Assembly (NCBI RefSeq): GCF_008806975.1
Contig: NZ_CP031728.1
Location: 1,860,001-1,924,000, forward strand
From: Cellvibrio sp. KY-GH-1
GTDB taxonomy: Bacteria > Pseudomonadota > Gammaproteobacteria > Pseudomonadales > Cellvibrionaceae
Direction of reading: 5' to 3'
DNA: 64,000 nucleotides
The translations under genes and the position numbers were made by a program. The notes beneath the pieces are model-generated. The model was not told the origin of the DNA, did not search any database, and worked only from the letters and a program-made list of their open reading frames with translations. Below, in pieces: positions 33,030 through 44,400 of this stretch (within the stretch, counting starts at the first letter, position 1; every line of letters begins with the position of its first letter).

Positions 33030-34265
33030 ATGAAACCTCATTCACCACGCCTGTGGGTGCCCGTTGCAATAGGCGCCCTCGTACTGGGTATCGCCATAGG
33101 TGCGAACTTGCATCTTGTGGCAGATACCGCCACCTCGGTACCCGATCCAGTCAAGCAGGAACCCAAGGTACTTTATTGGTATGACCCTATGGTACCCGAC
33201 CAGCATTTTGATAAGCCGGGCAAGTCGCCCTTTATGGATATGGAACTGGTGCCTAAATATGCCGAGGCGGGCAAGCAGGAATCTGCCATGAGCCTGTCGC
33301 CGTCGCTAGTCCAGAATCTCGGTCTGCGTACGGCCAAAGTCGAACGCTTGCCGGTCAAACAAGTGCTGGATGTTACCGGGCAGCTGCAATTCAATGAGCG
33401 TCGTCAAGCCATTTTGCAGTTGCGGGCTGCCGGGTTTATCGAAAAAGTCTGGCCACTTGCTATGGGTGATCGAGTCATCTCAGGTCAACCCATTGCGGAG
33501 TTACACATACCAGAATGGCTTGATGCGCAAAATGAATTGCTGTCTCAACCGGTAGCCAGCAACACCCAACGGTTAAAGACCCTGCGTACACGGCTCTTGT
33601 TACTGGGGATGCCTGAATCCTTAATTAAACAGGTTGAAAAAACACGTCAACCGGAAACACGGATCACGCTCACGTCGCCCATCGACGGAGTGATCACGCT
33701 ACTGGGTGTCAAAAACGGTATGGCGTTGGATAGCGGCGCAACACTCGCGCAAATCAATGGCACCGAGACCTTGTGGTTAGAAGCGGCAATTCCTGAAGGA
33801 CTATCCGGCGCATTGCGGACTGGTGATTCCGCCAGATTCAGGTCAGCCAATCCTGAAGATCCAGCACTTACAGGACACATCGACCAGGTATTGCCAACCC
33901 TCAATTCCACCACGCGTGCACGCATCGCCCGGATAGTGCTGGATAATCCCGAGGGGATCCTCACTTCGGGTACAACTGGACAAGTCACCATTCAATCCGG
34001 AGGCAAGGAAACGGCGCTTTTTATACCGACCGAAGCGGTTATTCGCACCGGTAAACGCACGCTGGTTATGGTTGTCGAGGCGGAGGGACAGTTTCGGCCA
34101 GTCGCTGTCACTCCCGGTCAGGAAATGGGCGATCAAACCCTTATTGGCAAGGGATTAGAGGAAGGTCAAACAGTCGTGGCCAGCGGTCAATTTTTGCTGG
34201 ATTCCGAAGCGTCGTTTCTTGGGCTAACACCGGAACCAGCCAAAGGGGAGCACGACCATGATTAG
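33030..34265 (+). CDS. cusB: CusB-type RND periplasmic adaptor
   Basis: A 411-residue membrane-fusion protein. It has a single N-terminal anchor ([20 protein letters not shown]), a copper-binding [20 protein letters not shown] segment and MDMELVPKY, then the usual hairpin, lipoyl and beta-barrel pattern ([37 protein letters not shown]). These M-rich elements match CusB-type adaptors of Cu(I)/Ag(I) efflux. The ATG at 33030 is chosen over an upstream in-frame start because AGGAA is 8 bases before it. It overlaps cusA by 8 bases. Confidence 0.93.
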   Translation: MKPHSPRLWVPVAIGALVLGIAIGANLHLVADTATSVPDPVKQEPKVLYWYDPMVPDQHFDKPGKSPFMDMELVPKYAEAGKQESAMSLSPSLVQNLGLRTAKVERLPVKQVLDVTGQLQFNERRQAILQLRAAGFIEKVWPLAMGDRVISGQPIAELHIPEWLDAQNELLSQPVASNTQRLKTLRTRLLLLGMPESLIKQVEKTRQPETRITLTSPIDGVITLLGVKNGMALDSGATLAQINGTETLWLEAAIPEGLSGALRTGDSARFRSANPEDPALTGHIDQVLPTLNSTTRARIARIVLDNPEGILTSGTTGQVTIQSGGKETALFIPTEAVIRTGKRTLVMVVEAEGQFRPVAVTPGQEMGDQTLIGKGLEEGQTVVASGQFLLDSEASFLGLTPEPAKGEHDHD

Positions 34266-37200
34266 CCGTGTTATTCATTGGTCCATCGCCCACCGGGTGC
34301 TGGTATTGCTGGTGTCATTGCTGCTAACCGGTTGGGGCATCTGGGCCGTGAAAACCACGCCGGTTGACGCCTTGCCAGATCTCTCCGATGTGCAAGTAAT
34401 TATCCGTACATCCTTTCCAGGGCAAGCACCGGAGTTGGTGGAAAACCAAGTGACTTACCCGCTAGCCAGCAAAATGCTCTCGGTGCCGGGTGCCAGCAAC
34501 GTGCGGGGCTATTCGCTGTATGGAGATAGTTTTGTCTATGTCCTGTTTGAGGATGGTACAGACCTTTATTGGGCGCGCTCACGTGTCCTTGAATCATTGA
34601 GCCAAGTGCAGGCCCAATTACCACGCGGAGCAATACCGTCGCTGGGGCCTGATGCCACTGGTGTGGGATGGATCTTCCAATACGCCTTGATTGACAAAAC
34701 CGGTGGGCATGATATCGCCCAATTACGCGCACTTCAGGACTGGTTCCTCCGCTTTGAATTGGCACCGTTGCCGGATGTTTCGGAAGTCGCCGCCATTGGT
34801 GGCATGGTCAATCAATACCAAGTAATACTGGATCCGGTTCGGCTCGCCGCCTACAACGTCTCGCACGGTACCGTAATTGCGGCTATCCAGCAGGCCAACC
34901 AGGAAACCGGTGGTGGCGTGGTGGTCGCTGGCGAGGCGGAACTGATGGTGCGTGCCCGTGGTTACCTGCATACGGCAGAGGACTTCAAGGCAATTCCTAT
35001 TGCGCTGGTTAATAACATCCCGGTGACACTGGGGGATGTTGCAACAATCCAGCGGGGGCCGGAAATGCGCCGAGGCATCGCTGAACTGGACGGTGAAGGT
35101 GAAGTCACCGGCGGTGTGGTAGTCATGCGTTCAGGCGGGAATGCTCGTGCAACTATCGCCGCTGTTAAGGAAAAATTGGCGCAATTGCAAAGCAGCTTGC
35201 CAACGGGTGTTGAGATACTCACCACCTATGACCGCAGCAGCCTGATTGATCGCGCAGTAACAAATCTCAGCCACAAATTACTGGAGGAGTTTCTAGTAGT
35301 GGCGCTGGTGTGCGCTGTTTTTCTTTGGCACTGGCGCTCTGCGTTGGTGGCGATTGTGGCCCTACCGCTTGGGGTGTTGGTGGCCTTCATCGTCATGCGC
35401 TACCAGGGCATCAATGCCAACATTATGTCGCTGGGTGGTATCGCCATTGCCATCGGCGCCATGGTAGATGCAGCCATTGTGATGATTGAAAATGCGCATA
35501 AGCACCTGGAGCGCTGGCAACACGAACATCCCGCACAAGATTTGGAAGATGGACCTCGCTGGCAGGTACTGGCTCAGGCAGCCGCCGAAGTTGGAGCAGC
35601 GTTGTTTTTCTCCCTGCTGATTGTGACTCTATCATTCATCCCGGTGTTCACATTGGAGGCGCAGGAAGGACGCCTATTCGGTCCGCTGGCCTTCACTAAA
35701 ACCTATGCGATGGCTGCTGCGGCTGGGTTATCCATTACCCTGATTCCGGTACTAATGGGCTATTGGATTCGTGGCCGTATTCCAGAAGAGAATAGTAATC
35801 CACTCAATCGCTGGCTGATTCGGGTGTATCAACCCTTGCTGGCAGGAGTACTGGGTTATCCGCGTATCACGCTTGTAATGGCCGGGATTATCCTGTTGAC
35901 CACAGCATGGCCGCTATACCGGTTGGGCAGTGAGTTCCTGCCGCCACTTGATGAGGGTGATTTGCTCTACATGCCCAGTGCCTTGCCAGGACTCAGCGCG
36001 CAACAAGCTAGCCAATTGCTGCAACAAACTGATCGTCTTATTAAATCCGTGCCGGAAGTCGCCCGCGTGTTTGGCAAGGCAGGCCGCAGCAATAGTGCGA
36101 CGGATCCCGCACCGATGGAAATGTTTGAAACTACCATCCAGTTCAAACCTCTTGACCAGTGGCGCCCCGGCATGACACCGGAAAAACTCATGGCCGAGCT
36201 GGATGCAAAGGTCAAAGTACCGGGTCTTGCGAACTTGTGGATACCTCCTATCCGCAACCGCATCGACATGCTTGCCACCGGCATCAAAAGCCCAATCGGG
36301 GTCAAAATAGCAGGCCAATCTCTGGCGGATATCGATCAGATAGCAAATCAAGTGGAGCAAGTTGCCAAAACCATTCCGGGAGTTTCCTCGGCGGTAGCGG
36401 AGCGAACCGGCGGTGGCCGCTATCTCGACATTACTTTTAATCGACCGACACTGGCGCGTTATGGGCTCAGTATGGCCCAGGCACAGTCCGTGGTGAGCAG
36501 CTTGATTGGCGGCGAGAACATCGGTGAAGTAATTGATGGCCGGGCGCGCTTTCCCATCAATGTCCGTTATCCCCGTGACTGGCGGGACAGTATTGGCAAA
36601 TTGCAGAATCTGCCAGTAATTACACCGATGGGCATGCAGATCACATTGGGAGCCATCGCGACCATTACAGTGACCGATGGACCCAGTATGGTCAAAAGCG
36701 AAAATGCCCGTCCAATCGGTATCGTGTATATCGATGTGCGCGACCGGGACTTGGGATCGACAGTGGAGGCATTACAAAAGGCTATTCAAAAAAACGTTAC
36801 GCTCTCGCCCGGAACCAGTATCAGCTATGCAGGGCAATTTGAATTTATGGAGCGGGCCAATGCTCGATTGCAATGGATAATTCCAGCAACGCTCGCCATT
36901 GTCCTGGTGCTGCTATTTCTAACCTTTTCCCGATTGGATGAAGCCTTGTTGATCATGGGAACCCTGCCATTCGCGTTGACTGGCGGTATCTGGCTGTTGT
37001 ATCTGATGGACTACAATCTTTCGGTTGCCACCGCCGTCGGTTTTATCGCTCTTGCCGGGGTATCTGCTGAATTTGGTGTCATTATGTTGCTGTACCTGAA
37101 ACAGGCTTGGCAGCGACGCATCGAGGTAGGAACAACCAGTGAGCAGGATTTGGTGGATGCTATTCAGGAAGGTGCCGTGTTGCGGGTGCGTCCCAAGATG

Positions 37201-37377
37201 ATGACTGTGACGGTCATTGTTGCGGGTTTGCTGCCGATCTTTCTGGGTAGCGGTACTGGCTCGGAAATCATGGGACGCATTGCCGCCCCCATGGTCGGCG
37301 GTATGCTGACTGCGCCCTTATTGTCACTCTTTGTCTTGCCTGCGGCTTATTGGCTATTGCGCAGCAGAAGTCGGTAA
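34258..37377 (+). CDS. cusA: CusA-type heavy-metal RND efflux pump
   Basis: A 1039-residue RND pump of the HME class with 12 membrane helices and two large periplasmic loops. The motif [18 protein letters not shown] lies in helix 4, as in Cu/Ag pumps. Other landmarks are the N-terminal [20 protein letters not shown] and Met residues in the periplasmic part. It pumps Cu(I)/Ag(I) from periplasm or cytoplasm together with CusB and an outer-membrane factor. No CusC-like gene follows; the nearest such protein is CzcC at 39158. The gene overlaps cusB. Confidence 0.94.
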   Translation: MISRVIHWSIAHRVLVLLVSLLLTGWGIWAVKTTPVDALPDLSDVQVIIRTSFPGQAPELVENQVTYPLASKMLSVPGASNVRGYSLYGDSFVYVLFEDGTDLYWARSRVLESLSQVQAQLPRGAIPSLGPDATGVGWIFQYALIDKTGGHDIAQLRALQDWFLRFELAPLPDVSEVAAIGGMVNQYQVILDPVRLAAYNVSHGTVIAAIQQANQETGGGVVVAGEAELMVRARGYLHTAEDFKAIPIALVNNIPVTLGDVATIQRGPEMRRGIAELDGEGEVTGGVVVMRSGGNARATIAAVKEKLAQLQSSLPTGVEILTTYDRSSLIDRAVTNLSHKLLEEFLVVALVCAVFLWHWRSALVAIVALPLGVLVAFIVMRYQGINANIMSLGGIAIAIGAMVDAAIVMIENAHKHLERWQHEHPAQDLEDGPRWQVLAQAAAEVGAALFFSLLIVTLSFIPVFTLEAQEGRLFGPLAFTKTYAMAAAAGLSITLIPVLMGYWIRGRIPEENSNPLNRWLIRVYQPLLAGVLGYPRITLVMAGIILLTTAWPLYRLGSEFLPPLDEGDLLYMPSALPGLSAQQASQLLQQTDRLIKSVPEVARVFGKAGRSNSATDPAPMEMFETTIQFKPLDQWRPGMTPEKLMAELDAKVKVPGLANLWIPPIRNRIDMLATGIKSPIGVKIAGQSLADIDQIANQVEQVAKTIPGVSSAVAERTGGGRYLDITFNRPTLARYGLSMAQAQSVVSSLIGGENIGEVIDGRARFPINVRYPRDWRDSIGKLQNLPVITPMGMQITLGAIATITVTDGPSMVKSENARPIGIVYIDVRDRDLGSTVEALQKAIQKNVTLSPGTSISYAGQFEFMERANARLQWIIPATLAIVLVLLFLTFSRLDEALLIMGTLPFALTGGIWLLYLMDYNLSVATAVGFIALAGVSAEFGVIMLLYLKQAWQRRIEVGTTSEQDLVDAIQEGAVLRVRPKMMTVTVIVAGLLPIFLGSGTGSEIMGRIAAPMVGGMLTAPLLSLFVLPAAYWLLRSRSR

Positions 37378-37476
37378 TTGTGCTGGCCATAACCCATTGA
37401 GAGTAACAACATCAACTTATCGGGAACACAATAATGATAGCGCGGGGTTAGGCATGAATGGTACTGATACCTCGTG

Positions 37477-37872
37477 CTAACCCTGCTCAAGCAGGTTTCG
37501 CAAGATACCGCAATCTTTAACCGACCGTTCACTATCACATTGTCTGCGCAACCCCACCAATTGTTCACGCAATACTGTTAATTCAGTGATTCGCGCATCG
37601 ACTTCTTGCACGTGCGCATCAACAATATGGTTGATCTCTTTGCAGGCTTCTTCTGGTGTAGCCTGATATTTAATTAATTCCCGTATTTCATCAAGCTTAA
37701 GACCCAGGTTACGGCATTGTTTGATAAATCCTAATTGTCGTAACGATTCGATATCGTAAAGCCGATAGTTGCCTTCCGTACGTTGTGGAATTGGCACCAA
37801 CCCTTCCTGTTCATAGAACCGGATTGTTTGAACTGACAAACCTGTTTGTTTTGCCAAGGCTCCAATTTTCAT
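37477..37872 (-). CDS. cadR: CadR/PbrR-type MerR regulator
   Basis: A 131-residue MerR-family regulator: MKIGALAKQTGLSVQTIRFY helix-turn-helix, then EQEGLVPIPQRTEGNYRLYD wing. The metal-site cysteines are in PEEACKEINHIV (about residue 77) and QCDSERSVKDCGIL (about 113-122), the arrangement of CadR/PbrR proteins sensing Cd(II), Pb(II) or Zn(II). It is divergent from the cation-diffusion gene at 37954. A MerR-type promoter with a 19-bp spacer lies between them. Confidence 0.93.
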   Translation of the reverse strand: MKIGALAKQTGLSVQTIRFYEQEGLVPIPQRTEGNYRLYDIESLRQLGFIKQCRNLGLKLDEIRELIKYQATPEEACKEINHIVDAHVQEVDARITELTVLREQLVGLRRQCDSERSVKDCGILRNLLEQG

Positions 37873-37886
37873 AAAACGACTCTCTC

Positions 37887-37917
37887 TTGACCCTCTAGTG
37901 GCTATAGAGTTTATAGT
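37887..37917 (+). promoter_or_regulatory. MerR-type promoter for the CDF gene
   Basis: -35 TTGACC (37887-37892) and -10 TATAGT (37912-37917) have a 19-bp spacer, which is longer than usual and is the mark of MerR-activated promoters. The dyad CTCTA...TAGAG (about 37893-37909) in the spacer is the expected operator. It should fire rightward into the gene at 37954 when CadR binds metal. Confidence 0.82.
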
Positions 37918-37953
37918 GATTACGTATATCCGGGCTATCAGGAGATTTTTTTC

Positions 37954-38616
37954 ATGAGTGATTGCGACTGCGAAGTTGAGTTAAAGGACGGTGAACAAAG
38001 GACTGTTCTCTATTGGTTGCTGAGCATCAATGCCGTTATGTTTATATTGGAGCTAGGGGTTGGCTGGTTTGCCCAATCTACCGGTTTGATTGCAGACTCA
38101 CTGGATATGCTGGCGGACGCCATCGTATATGGCATTGCACTGTACGCAGTGGGTCGGGCCATTACTGACAAAGCAAAAGCGGCACTGGTGAGCGGGTATT
38201 TTCAGTTGTTGCTGGCAGCAATCATCCTGATCGACATTGTCCGGCGCGTTGTGTTTGGCAGTGAACCTGCATCGCAACTCATGATAGGTATGGGACTGGT
38301 TGCACTGGCCGCCAACGTCACCTGCCTGTTATTAATTCAGAAGCATCGTCATGGCGAAGTGCACATGCGAGCAAGCTGGATTTTTTCCACCAACGATGTG
38401 CTGGCAAATCTTGGGGTGATTATCAGTGGCGCGCTAGTGGCTTGGGTGGGTTCACGCTGGCCGGACATCATCATTGGCAGTCTAATTGTCATCCTGATTT
38501 TGCGCGGGGCCTGGCTGATTTTGAGCGATGCCAAACGAGAGTTGAAAGAGCACCGTGCTCCGGCACCATGCTGCGATAAACCTTGTGGATCCTCACAAAA
38601 TAGTGGACACGAATGA
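37954..38616 (+). CDS. CDF-family cation transporter, short form
   Basis: A 220-residue cation-diffusion facilitator with about six membrane helices. The transmembrane metal motif is LIADSLDMLADAIVYGIALY, and a second one is SWIFSTNDVLANLGVIISGA. It starts with a Cys pair (MSDCDCEVEL) and ends with a Cys-rich tail (APAPCCDKPCGSSQNSGHE) in place of the usual cytoplasmic domain. It exports Cd(II)/Zn(II) or related ions by proton antiport. Divergent CadR and the MerR promoter point to metal induction. Confidence 0.88.
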   Translation: MSDCDCEVELKDGEQRTVLYWLLSINAVMFILELGVGWFAQSTGLIADSLDMLADAIVYGIALYAVGRAITDKAKAALVSGYFQLLLAAIILIDIVRRVVFGSEPASQLMIGMGLVALAANVTCLLLIQKHRHGEVHMRASWIFSTNDVLANLGVIISGALVAWVGSRWPDIIIGSLIVILILRGAWLILSDAKRELKEHRAPAPCCDKPCGSSQNSGHE

Positions 38617-38698
38617 TTCTTATGTGCAAATTCCTGATAGGCTTTAACCAATCCGCCCATGCGGTTTGGTTAAACGTCGCCTACAGGACACTGATTCG

Positions 38699-39076
38699 GT
38701 GAAATCCATTTTACGCCACCGGCTTTATGCGTTGATTGCACTGTCATTCTGGCTAATGATTAGCTGGAGCGGTGTGCATGGGCATTTTTGTCTCGATGGC
38801 AATGAACCACCCGTATCCTTTCACATTGATGTAATGGATGGTCACCCGGTGAGTAAAGCTGGAGACGCAGACCAGGATATCGATATAAACCAGTCACAAT
38901 CGCTCTCCACCAAACCCTATCAGTGGGATGTGTTAGGGCCATTGCTCACTGTCTTCCTGATTGTACTTTCTGTAGGTTTGCCTGCATTATCCGCGCTACC
39001 AATTCCTCATCCCCCCATTCGTCATCAGCCGGGCTTGCGCCCACCGCTGCGTGCTCCGCCATCTATCCACGCCTGA
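38699..39076 (+). CDS. CzcI-like secreted protein preceding czcCBA
   Basis: A 125-residue protein with an N-terminal signal or anchor (LYALIALSFWLMISWSGVHG), a short polar mature part, then a second hydrophobic segment (LLTVFLIVLSVGLPALSAL) and a Pro/His tail. The GTG at 38699 has AGGA 10 bases upstream; a longer frame from a TTG at 38666 is also possible. Proteins of similar size and layout (CzcI and relatives) precede czc operons, but the sequence is not diagnostic. Confidence 0.55.
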   Translation: MKSILRHRLYALIALSFWLMISWSGVHGHFCLDGNEPPVSFHIDVMDGHPVSKAGDADQDIDINQSQSLSTKPYQWDVLGPLLTVFLIVLSVGLPALSALPIPHPPIRHQPGLRPPLRAPPSIHA

Positions 39077-39157
39077 TTGTTTCCTTGTTTGGAAATCCTT
39101 ACACACTCCAATAAGCATCGCTTATTGAGTTAATGTCATTGAGGCTGGAGTAACACC

Positions 39158-40432
39158 ATGCGTTTTTTTTCTACCGTGATCGCACGTCTGGCGATCACAA
39201 TCCTGTGCTATTCCCCTTGGGTAACGGCAGCACCCACGGAGTCGATCCGACTGGACGATGCGCTTAAGGCAACACTCCAATACAACCCCGAGCTATCCGG
39301 ATACCGATTCAAGGAAGACGCCCTGAAAGGCGAACAACAAACAGCCGCATTGCGTCCGGAATATCGGCTCGCGGCTGAACTCGAAAATGTTGCCGGTTCC
39401 GGAGAGCTGCGCGGTACACAAGCCAGCGAATTGACTATCGCCGTCTCCTCGGTGATCGAGTTGGGCGATAAGCGTGATGCCCGTTTGGGCGTGGTCACGG
39501 CGCGGCAGCAACAATTGCAATCTGAACAACGGCTACTCACGCTGGATTTGCTATCGGATGTAACCCGGCAATTTTTGCAACTGATCGCCGCGCAAGAGCA
39601 GTTGGCAATACGCACCGAAGCCGACCAACTTGCCCGCAATACCATGGACTCCCTTCGCAAATTGGTACAAGCCGGGCGCATTCCGGAAGCAGAGCTGCTA
39701 CGCGCTGAAGCAGGACTTGCTCGCACCTCGATTGCCTTACAACAAGCAAGACAGCAAGTTCGCGGTGAACGCCTCCGGTTGTCGGGCTATTGGGCAGACC
39801 CCACCCCTGATTTTCAGACTGCTCAAGGTGATTTGTACGCGTTACCCCCATCCATCTCCTTACCCGAACTTGAGTCGCGTCTGGATGCAAACCCTGATTT
39901 AACCATGCTGGCCACCGAGATTGACTTGCGGGCAGCAGAGCTGCGCGAAGCCCGTTCGAACCGGCGGGGAGATCTGGAATGGAGTGCAGGTATCCGGCGG
40001 CTTGAAGAAACCGGTGACTCAGCGGCTGTAGTTGGCCTGAGTATGCCGCTGGGTACAACAAAACGCGCTACGGGTGTCATCGCCACAGCGACAGCGCAGC
40101 AAGCCGGTGCCGAGCAAGCCCACCGCAGTACCCGTATTCGCCTTCAGGCTGAATTAGCTGGCCTTTTTGAAGAGCAACAGCAAGCAGTGAGCGAACTTGA
40201 AATGCTTCGTACCCGCGTGGTACCGGCATTAAAACGTGCACTGCAGGAGACCGCCCAAGGATTTGATCTGGGCCGGTACAGCTATCTGGAATTGACCCTC
40301 GCCCAAGGGGAGCTGCTGGATGCACAACTCGCCGTAATCGATGCTGCACAACGTGTGCAGTACACCCGGATTGAACTGGAGCGGCTGACAGGTGCCGCAT
40401 TTACCGAACAACACACCGAGGTTGCACCATGA
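39158..40432 (+). CDS. czcC: CzcC outer-membrane factor
   Basis: A 424-residue TolC-type outer-membrane efflux protein. It has a signal peptide (ITILCYSPWVTAAPTES) and two OEP repeats beginning ALKATLQYNPELSGYRFKED and ANPDLTMLATEIDLRAAELR, with long coiled-coil helices. The C-terminus matches CzcC (YSYLELTLAQGELLDAQLAV). It forms the exit duct for CzcBA and could also serve CusBA, which lacks its own factor here. It overlaps czcB by 4 bases. Confidence 0.92.
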   Translation: MRFFSTVIARLAITILCYSPWVTAAPTESIRLDDALKATLQYNPELSGYRFKEDALKGEQQTAALRPEYRLAAELENVAGSGELRGTQASELTIAVSSVIELGDKRDARLGVVTARQQQLQSEQRLLTLDLLSDVTRQFLQLIAAQEQLAIRTEADQLARNTMDSLRKLVQAGRIPEAELLRAEAGLARTSIALQQARQQVRGERLRLSGYWADPTPDFQTAQGDLYALPPSISLPELESRLDANPDLTMLATEIDLRAAELREARSNRRGDLEWSAGIRRLEETGDSAAVVGLSMPLGTTKRATGVIATATAQQAGAEQAHRSTRIRLQAELAGLFEEQQQAVSELEMLRTRVVPALKRALQETAQGFDLGRYSYLELTLAQGELLDAQLAVIDAAQRVQYTRIELERLTGAAFTEQHTEVAP

Positions 40433-41448
40433 ATTTATCCAATCTGAACTGGCTGACCAGGACGCCAGCCATGGCTTGCGTTCTGGCATTGGCCTGTATT
40501 GTAAGCAGTCTCCCTGTAGCTCACGCGGCGGATAAGGACGACGAGAAACATACGGAACATGAAGGAGCCAAGAAATCGCCCAAACAGGTCGATAAAGATG
40601 AAAAATCCGAAGAGGATGAAGAGCATGAGGCGGATGGAAAAATCAAATTGACTGCCGAGCAATTACGCAAGGCCGGTATTCAAATCGTCAAAGCAGGACC
40701 GGTTTCCGTTCGTCAAACATTGCCGCTGTACGGTGTCGTAACGCCCAATGCCGAGGGCTTCCAACATATCGCAGCACGCTTTCCCGGTGTTATCAGACAG
40801 TTGGCCCGCAAACCAGGAGACAATGTTTCTGCGGGTGAAGTGCTGGCGACCATTGAAAGCAACGAAAGCCTCAAGGTGTACAACGTGACTGCTACGGTCT
40901 CCGGTGTAATTACCAACCGTCAGGGTGCCGTAGGTGAACAAACCACAGACACACCTTTGTTTACCATCATGAATGCTGCGACCGTCTCCGTAGATTTGAA
41001 TGTTTTCCCCCGGGCTGTTGGTCAGGTCAAGTCAGGCCAGCCAGTCCTTATCCAGCAACCACAACGCCAGTTGGAAGCAGAAGGCCGATTGGAGTATGTG
41101 AGTGGAATCGCCAACCCGGTTAACCAGTCCATCATTGCCCGTGCCTCATTAAAAAATACCGAAGGCCATTGGATACCAGGGCATTTTGTGAATGCAGAGG
41201 TCATTCTTTCGGAAACCCCGGCCGCCGTGGCAGTACGCAATGAAGCCCTGCAAACCCTAGATGGAGAGACGGTTGTATTTGTTAAAGAAGCTGACGGCTT
41301 TGAAGCTCGGCCAATTCAAACCGGGCGTACCGATCACCGTTACACCGAAATTGTCAGCGGTCTGGTGGCAGGTGAATCCTATGTCGCAGTTAACAGCTTT
41401 ATCCTGAAAGCAGATCTGGGCAAGGAGAGCATTGAAGATGACGATTAA
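40429..41448 (+). CDS. czcB: CzcB periplasmic adaptor
   Basis: A 339-residue adaptor with an N-terminal anchor (MACVLALACIVSSLPVAHA), an acidic/His/Lys-rich segment at about residues 33-70 (KHTEHEGAKKSPKQVDKDEK; EDEEHEADGKIK), which could bind Zn(II), and adaptor domains (PGVIRQLARKPGDNVSAGEV; LATIESNESLKVYNVTATV). The ends match CzcB/CzcE-class fusion proteins. It bridges CzcA and CzcC. Confidence 0.92.
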   Translation: MNLSNLNWLTRTPAMACVLALACIVSSLPVAHAADKDDEKHTEHEGAKKSPKQVDKDEKSEEDEEHEADGKIKLTAEQLRKAGIQIVKAGPVSVRQTLPLYGVVTPNAEGFQHIAARFPGVIRQLARKPGDNVSAGEVLATIESNESLKVYNVTATVSGVITNRQGAVGEQTTDTPLFTIMNAATVSVDLNVFPRAVGQVKSGQPVLIQQPQRQLEAEGRLEYVSGIANPVNQSIIARASLKNTEGHWIPGHFVNAEVILSETPAAVAVRNEALQTLDGETVVFVKEADGFEARPIQTGRTDHRYTEIVSGLVAGESYVAVNSFILKADLGKESIEDDD

Positions 41449-41498
41449 TAACAATAACGGCGGCATTGTGTCCTCCTGCCTGACAGGAGTAACACGCA

Positions 41499-44400
41499 AT
41501 GGTTGATGCACTGATCCAATTTTCTATCGCGCGCCGATGGCTGATTTTGTTTTTCGTAGTGGTCATTGCGGTAGCCGGAATCTGGAATTACCAGCGCCTG
41601 CCTATCGATGCGGTGCCGGACATTACCAATGTCCAGGTCCAGATCAATACTCAGGCTCCAGGCTATTCACCCCTGGAAGTCGAGCAGCGAATCACTTACC
41701 TAGTTGAGGTGGCCATTGCCGGACTGCCCCATGTAGAAAGTACCCGATCTATCTCCCGGTATGCGCTGTCCCAAGTGACTGTTGTGTTTGAAGACGGCAC
41801 GGATATTTACTTTGCGCGCAATATCCTCAACGAACGCCTGCAACAGGTAAAAAGTCAATTGCCGTCCAGCATTGAACCGGAGATGGGGCCAGTAGCAACG
41901 GGGCTGGGTGAGATTTTTCACTATTCAGTACACGCCGATCCCAAAGCACGTCAACCCAATGGCGAACCTTACGATGCCATGGCGCTACGCACCTTGCAGG
42001 ACTGGATAATACGCCCGCAATTACGCCTGGTGCCGGGGGTTACCGAGATCAACACCATCGGCGGTTTCGAAAAGCAGCTTCATATCACCCCGGATCCAGC
42101 ACTAATGCTGGCTTATGGTGTGGTATTTGATGATCTCGTTGATGCACTCAAAAATAACAACACCAACATCGGGGCTGGTTATATCGAAAAAAACGGCGAG
42201 CAATACCTGATTCGGGCACCGGGTCAGCTCGCCGATATTGCAGCGATTAAAACCGTGATTATCGGGCGTCGTGACGGGGTTCCAGTGACGATTGGCGATC
42301 TGGCACAGGTGGGGCTGGGTAACGAATTGCGTACCGGCGCTGCTACTCGCGATGGTGAGGAAACCGTGCTCGGTACGGCTGTCATGCTGGTCGGTGAAAA
42401 CAGCCGAATCGTATCTCGCGCTGTGGCCGCCAAGCTTGACGACATCAACCGCACCTTACCAAATGGAGTGACGGCAGAAGCCGTATATGACCGCACCGCA
42501 TTAGTGGAAAAGACCATCTCTACAGTACAAAAGAATCTGCTGGAAGGTGCAATTTTGGTCGTCGTTGTGCTGTTGGTCATGCTTGGCAATGTCCGCGCCG
42601 CACTGCTCACCGCCCTGGTGATTCCTCTGTCCATGCTCATTCTCATGACCGGGATGGTACAGACCAAAGTCAGTGCAAACCTGATGAGTCTCGGTGCACT
42701 GGATTTTGGCCTTATCGTGGATGGTGCCGTGATCATTGTTGAGAACTGCCTGCTGCGACTTGCCCAACGCCAACACCATGTGGGCCAGCTTCTGAGTCTG
42801 GAGGAACGGTTGGAAACAGTGTTCAGGGCAACCCGTGAAGTGTTCACGCCTAGTCTTATCAGTGTGCTGGTGGTGATCCTGGTGAATATTCCCATCCTCG
42901 CGCTAACCGGCGTGGAAGGCAAAATGTTCATCCCGATGGCGCTCACAGTGATCATGGCTTTACTCGGTGCGCTAGTACTGTCCTTGACCTTCGTTCCAGC
43001 GGCACTGGCACTGTGTATGACGGGCAGGATCGAGGAAAAGGAAAGCCGGATAATCGCCAAATCTCGCGCTGCTTACGGACCGACACTCGACATGGCACTT
43101 CACCGCCGTGTACCCATCCTGATCAGCGCGGTGGTATTGGTGATTGGATCCGGCTGGCTGGCGTCCCGCATGGGTACCGAGTTTATTCCAGAACTGGATG
43201 AACACGATATTGCAGTGCAAGCCTTACGGATTCCCGGTACGAGCCTCAGCCAGTCTGTGGAGATGCAATTCCAGGTGGAGCATGCATTGAAAGCGGTACC
43301 CGAGGTAAATACCGTTTTTGCCCGGGTCGGTACCGCCGAAGTGGCAAGTGACCCTATGGGACCCAATGTTTCCGATGGGTATGTCATGTTGAAAGATAAC
43401 GCGGACTGGCCGGATCCGGACAAGCCCAAGGCGGAGGTACTTGAAGCCATTGAAGAAGCCTTGGAAAAAGTCCCTGGCAATGCCTACGAAATCAGCCAAC
43501 CCATCCAGATGCGGGTTAATGAATTGATCTCCGGTGTCCGCTCCGATCTGGGTGTGAAAATCTATGGCGACGATTTGGAACAGTTGCGCACAGCCGGAAA
43601 CCGTATTGCTGCCGTGCTTAACCGCATTGAGGGCGCTGAAGAGGTGAAGATCGAACAGACAGAGGGTTTACCCATCCTCTCTGTGGAAGCTGATCGGGAT
43701 ATCTTGTTGCGTTACGGCCTGAACATTTCCGAGGTCCAGGACACGCTGGCTGCCGCGACGGGCGGTGAAGAGGCAGGACAGATGTTTGATGGCGACCAGC
43801 GCTTTGAACTGGTGGTCCGGCTTCCAGAAATTCTGCGCAATGACCTGAAGGCACTCTCCAATTTACCCATTCCCCTCCCGGACGGCGGTTATGTCCCCTT
43901 GGGTGAAGTTGCCCGTATCACCCTGGCTCCCGGTGCCAACCAAATCAGCCGTGAGAACGGCAAGCGACGGCTGGTGGTGACAGCCAACGTAAGTGATCGG
44001 GATCTGGGCGGGTTTGTGGCCGAAGCACAAGAAAAAATCGCGCAGCAGGTCAAGCTGCCACCAGGCTACTGGCTCGATTACGGTGGAACCTTCGAACAGT
44101 TACAGTCCGCATCTGCGCGCCTAACACTACTGGTGCCTTTGACCTTACTGATGATTTTCGCATTGCTATTGATGACTTTTGGTTCGGCCAGGGATGCGCT
44201 GCTTGTGTTCAGTGGTGTTCCACTGGCGCTTACGGGCGGAGTCATTTTCCTGTGGCTACGGGACATTCCGTTGTCGATTACAGCAGGTGTAGGTTTTATC
44301 ACCCTATCCGGTGTCGCGGTATTGACCGGGGTGATGATGGTGTCGGCATTCCGCGATGGGTTGAAGAGCGGCTTACCATTGGAAGTTGCCATTCGCGAGG

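Noticed and set aside
42224..43060. 278-residue frame opposite czcA
   Set aside because: It is Ser/Thr/Arg-rich low-complexity sequence with no ribosome site, fully opposite a well-recognised RND gene. It is a shadow frame.
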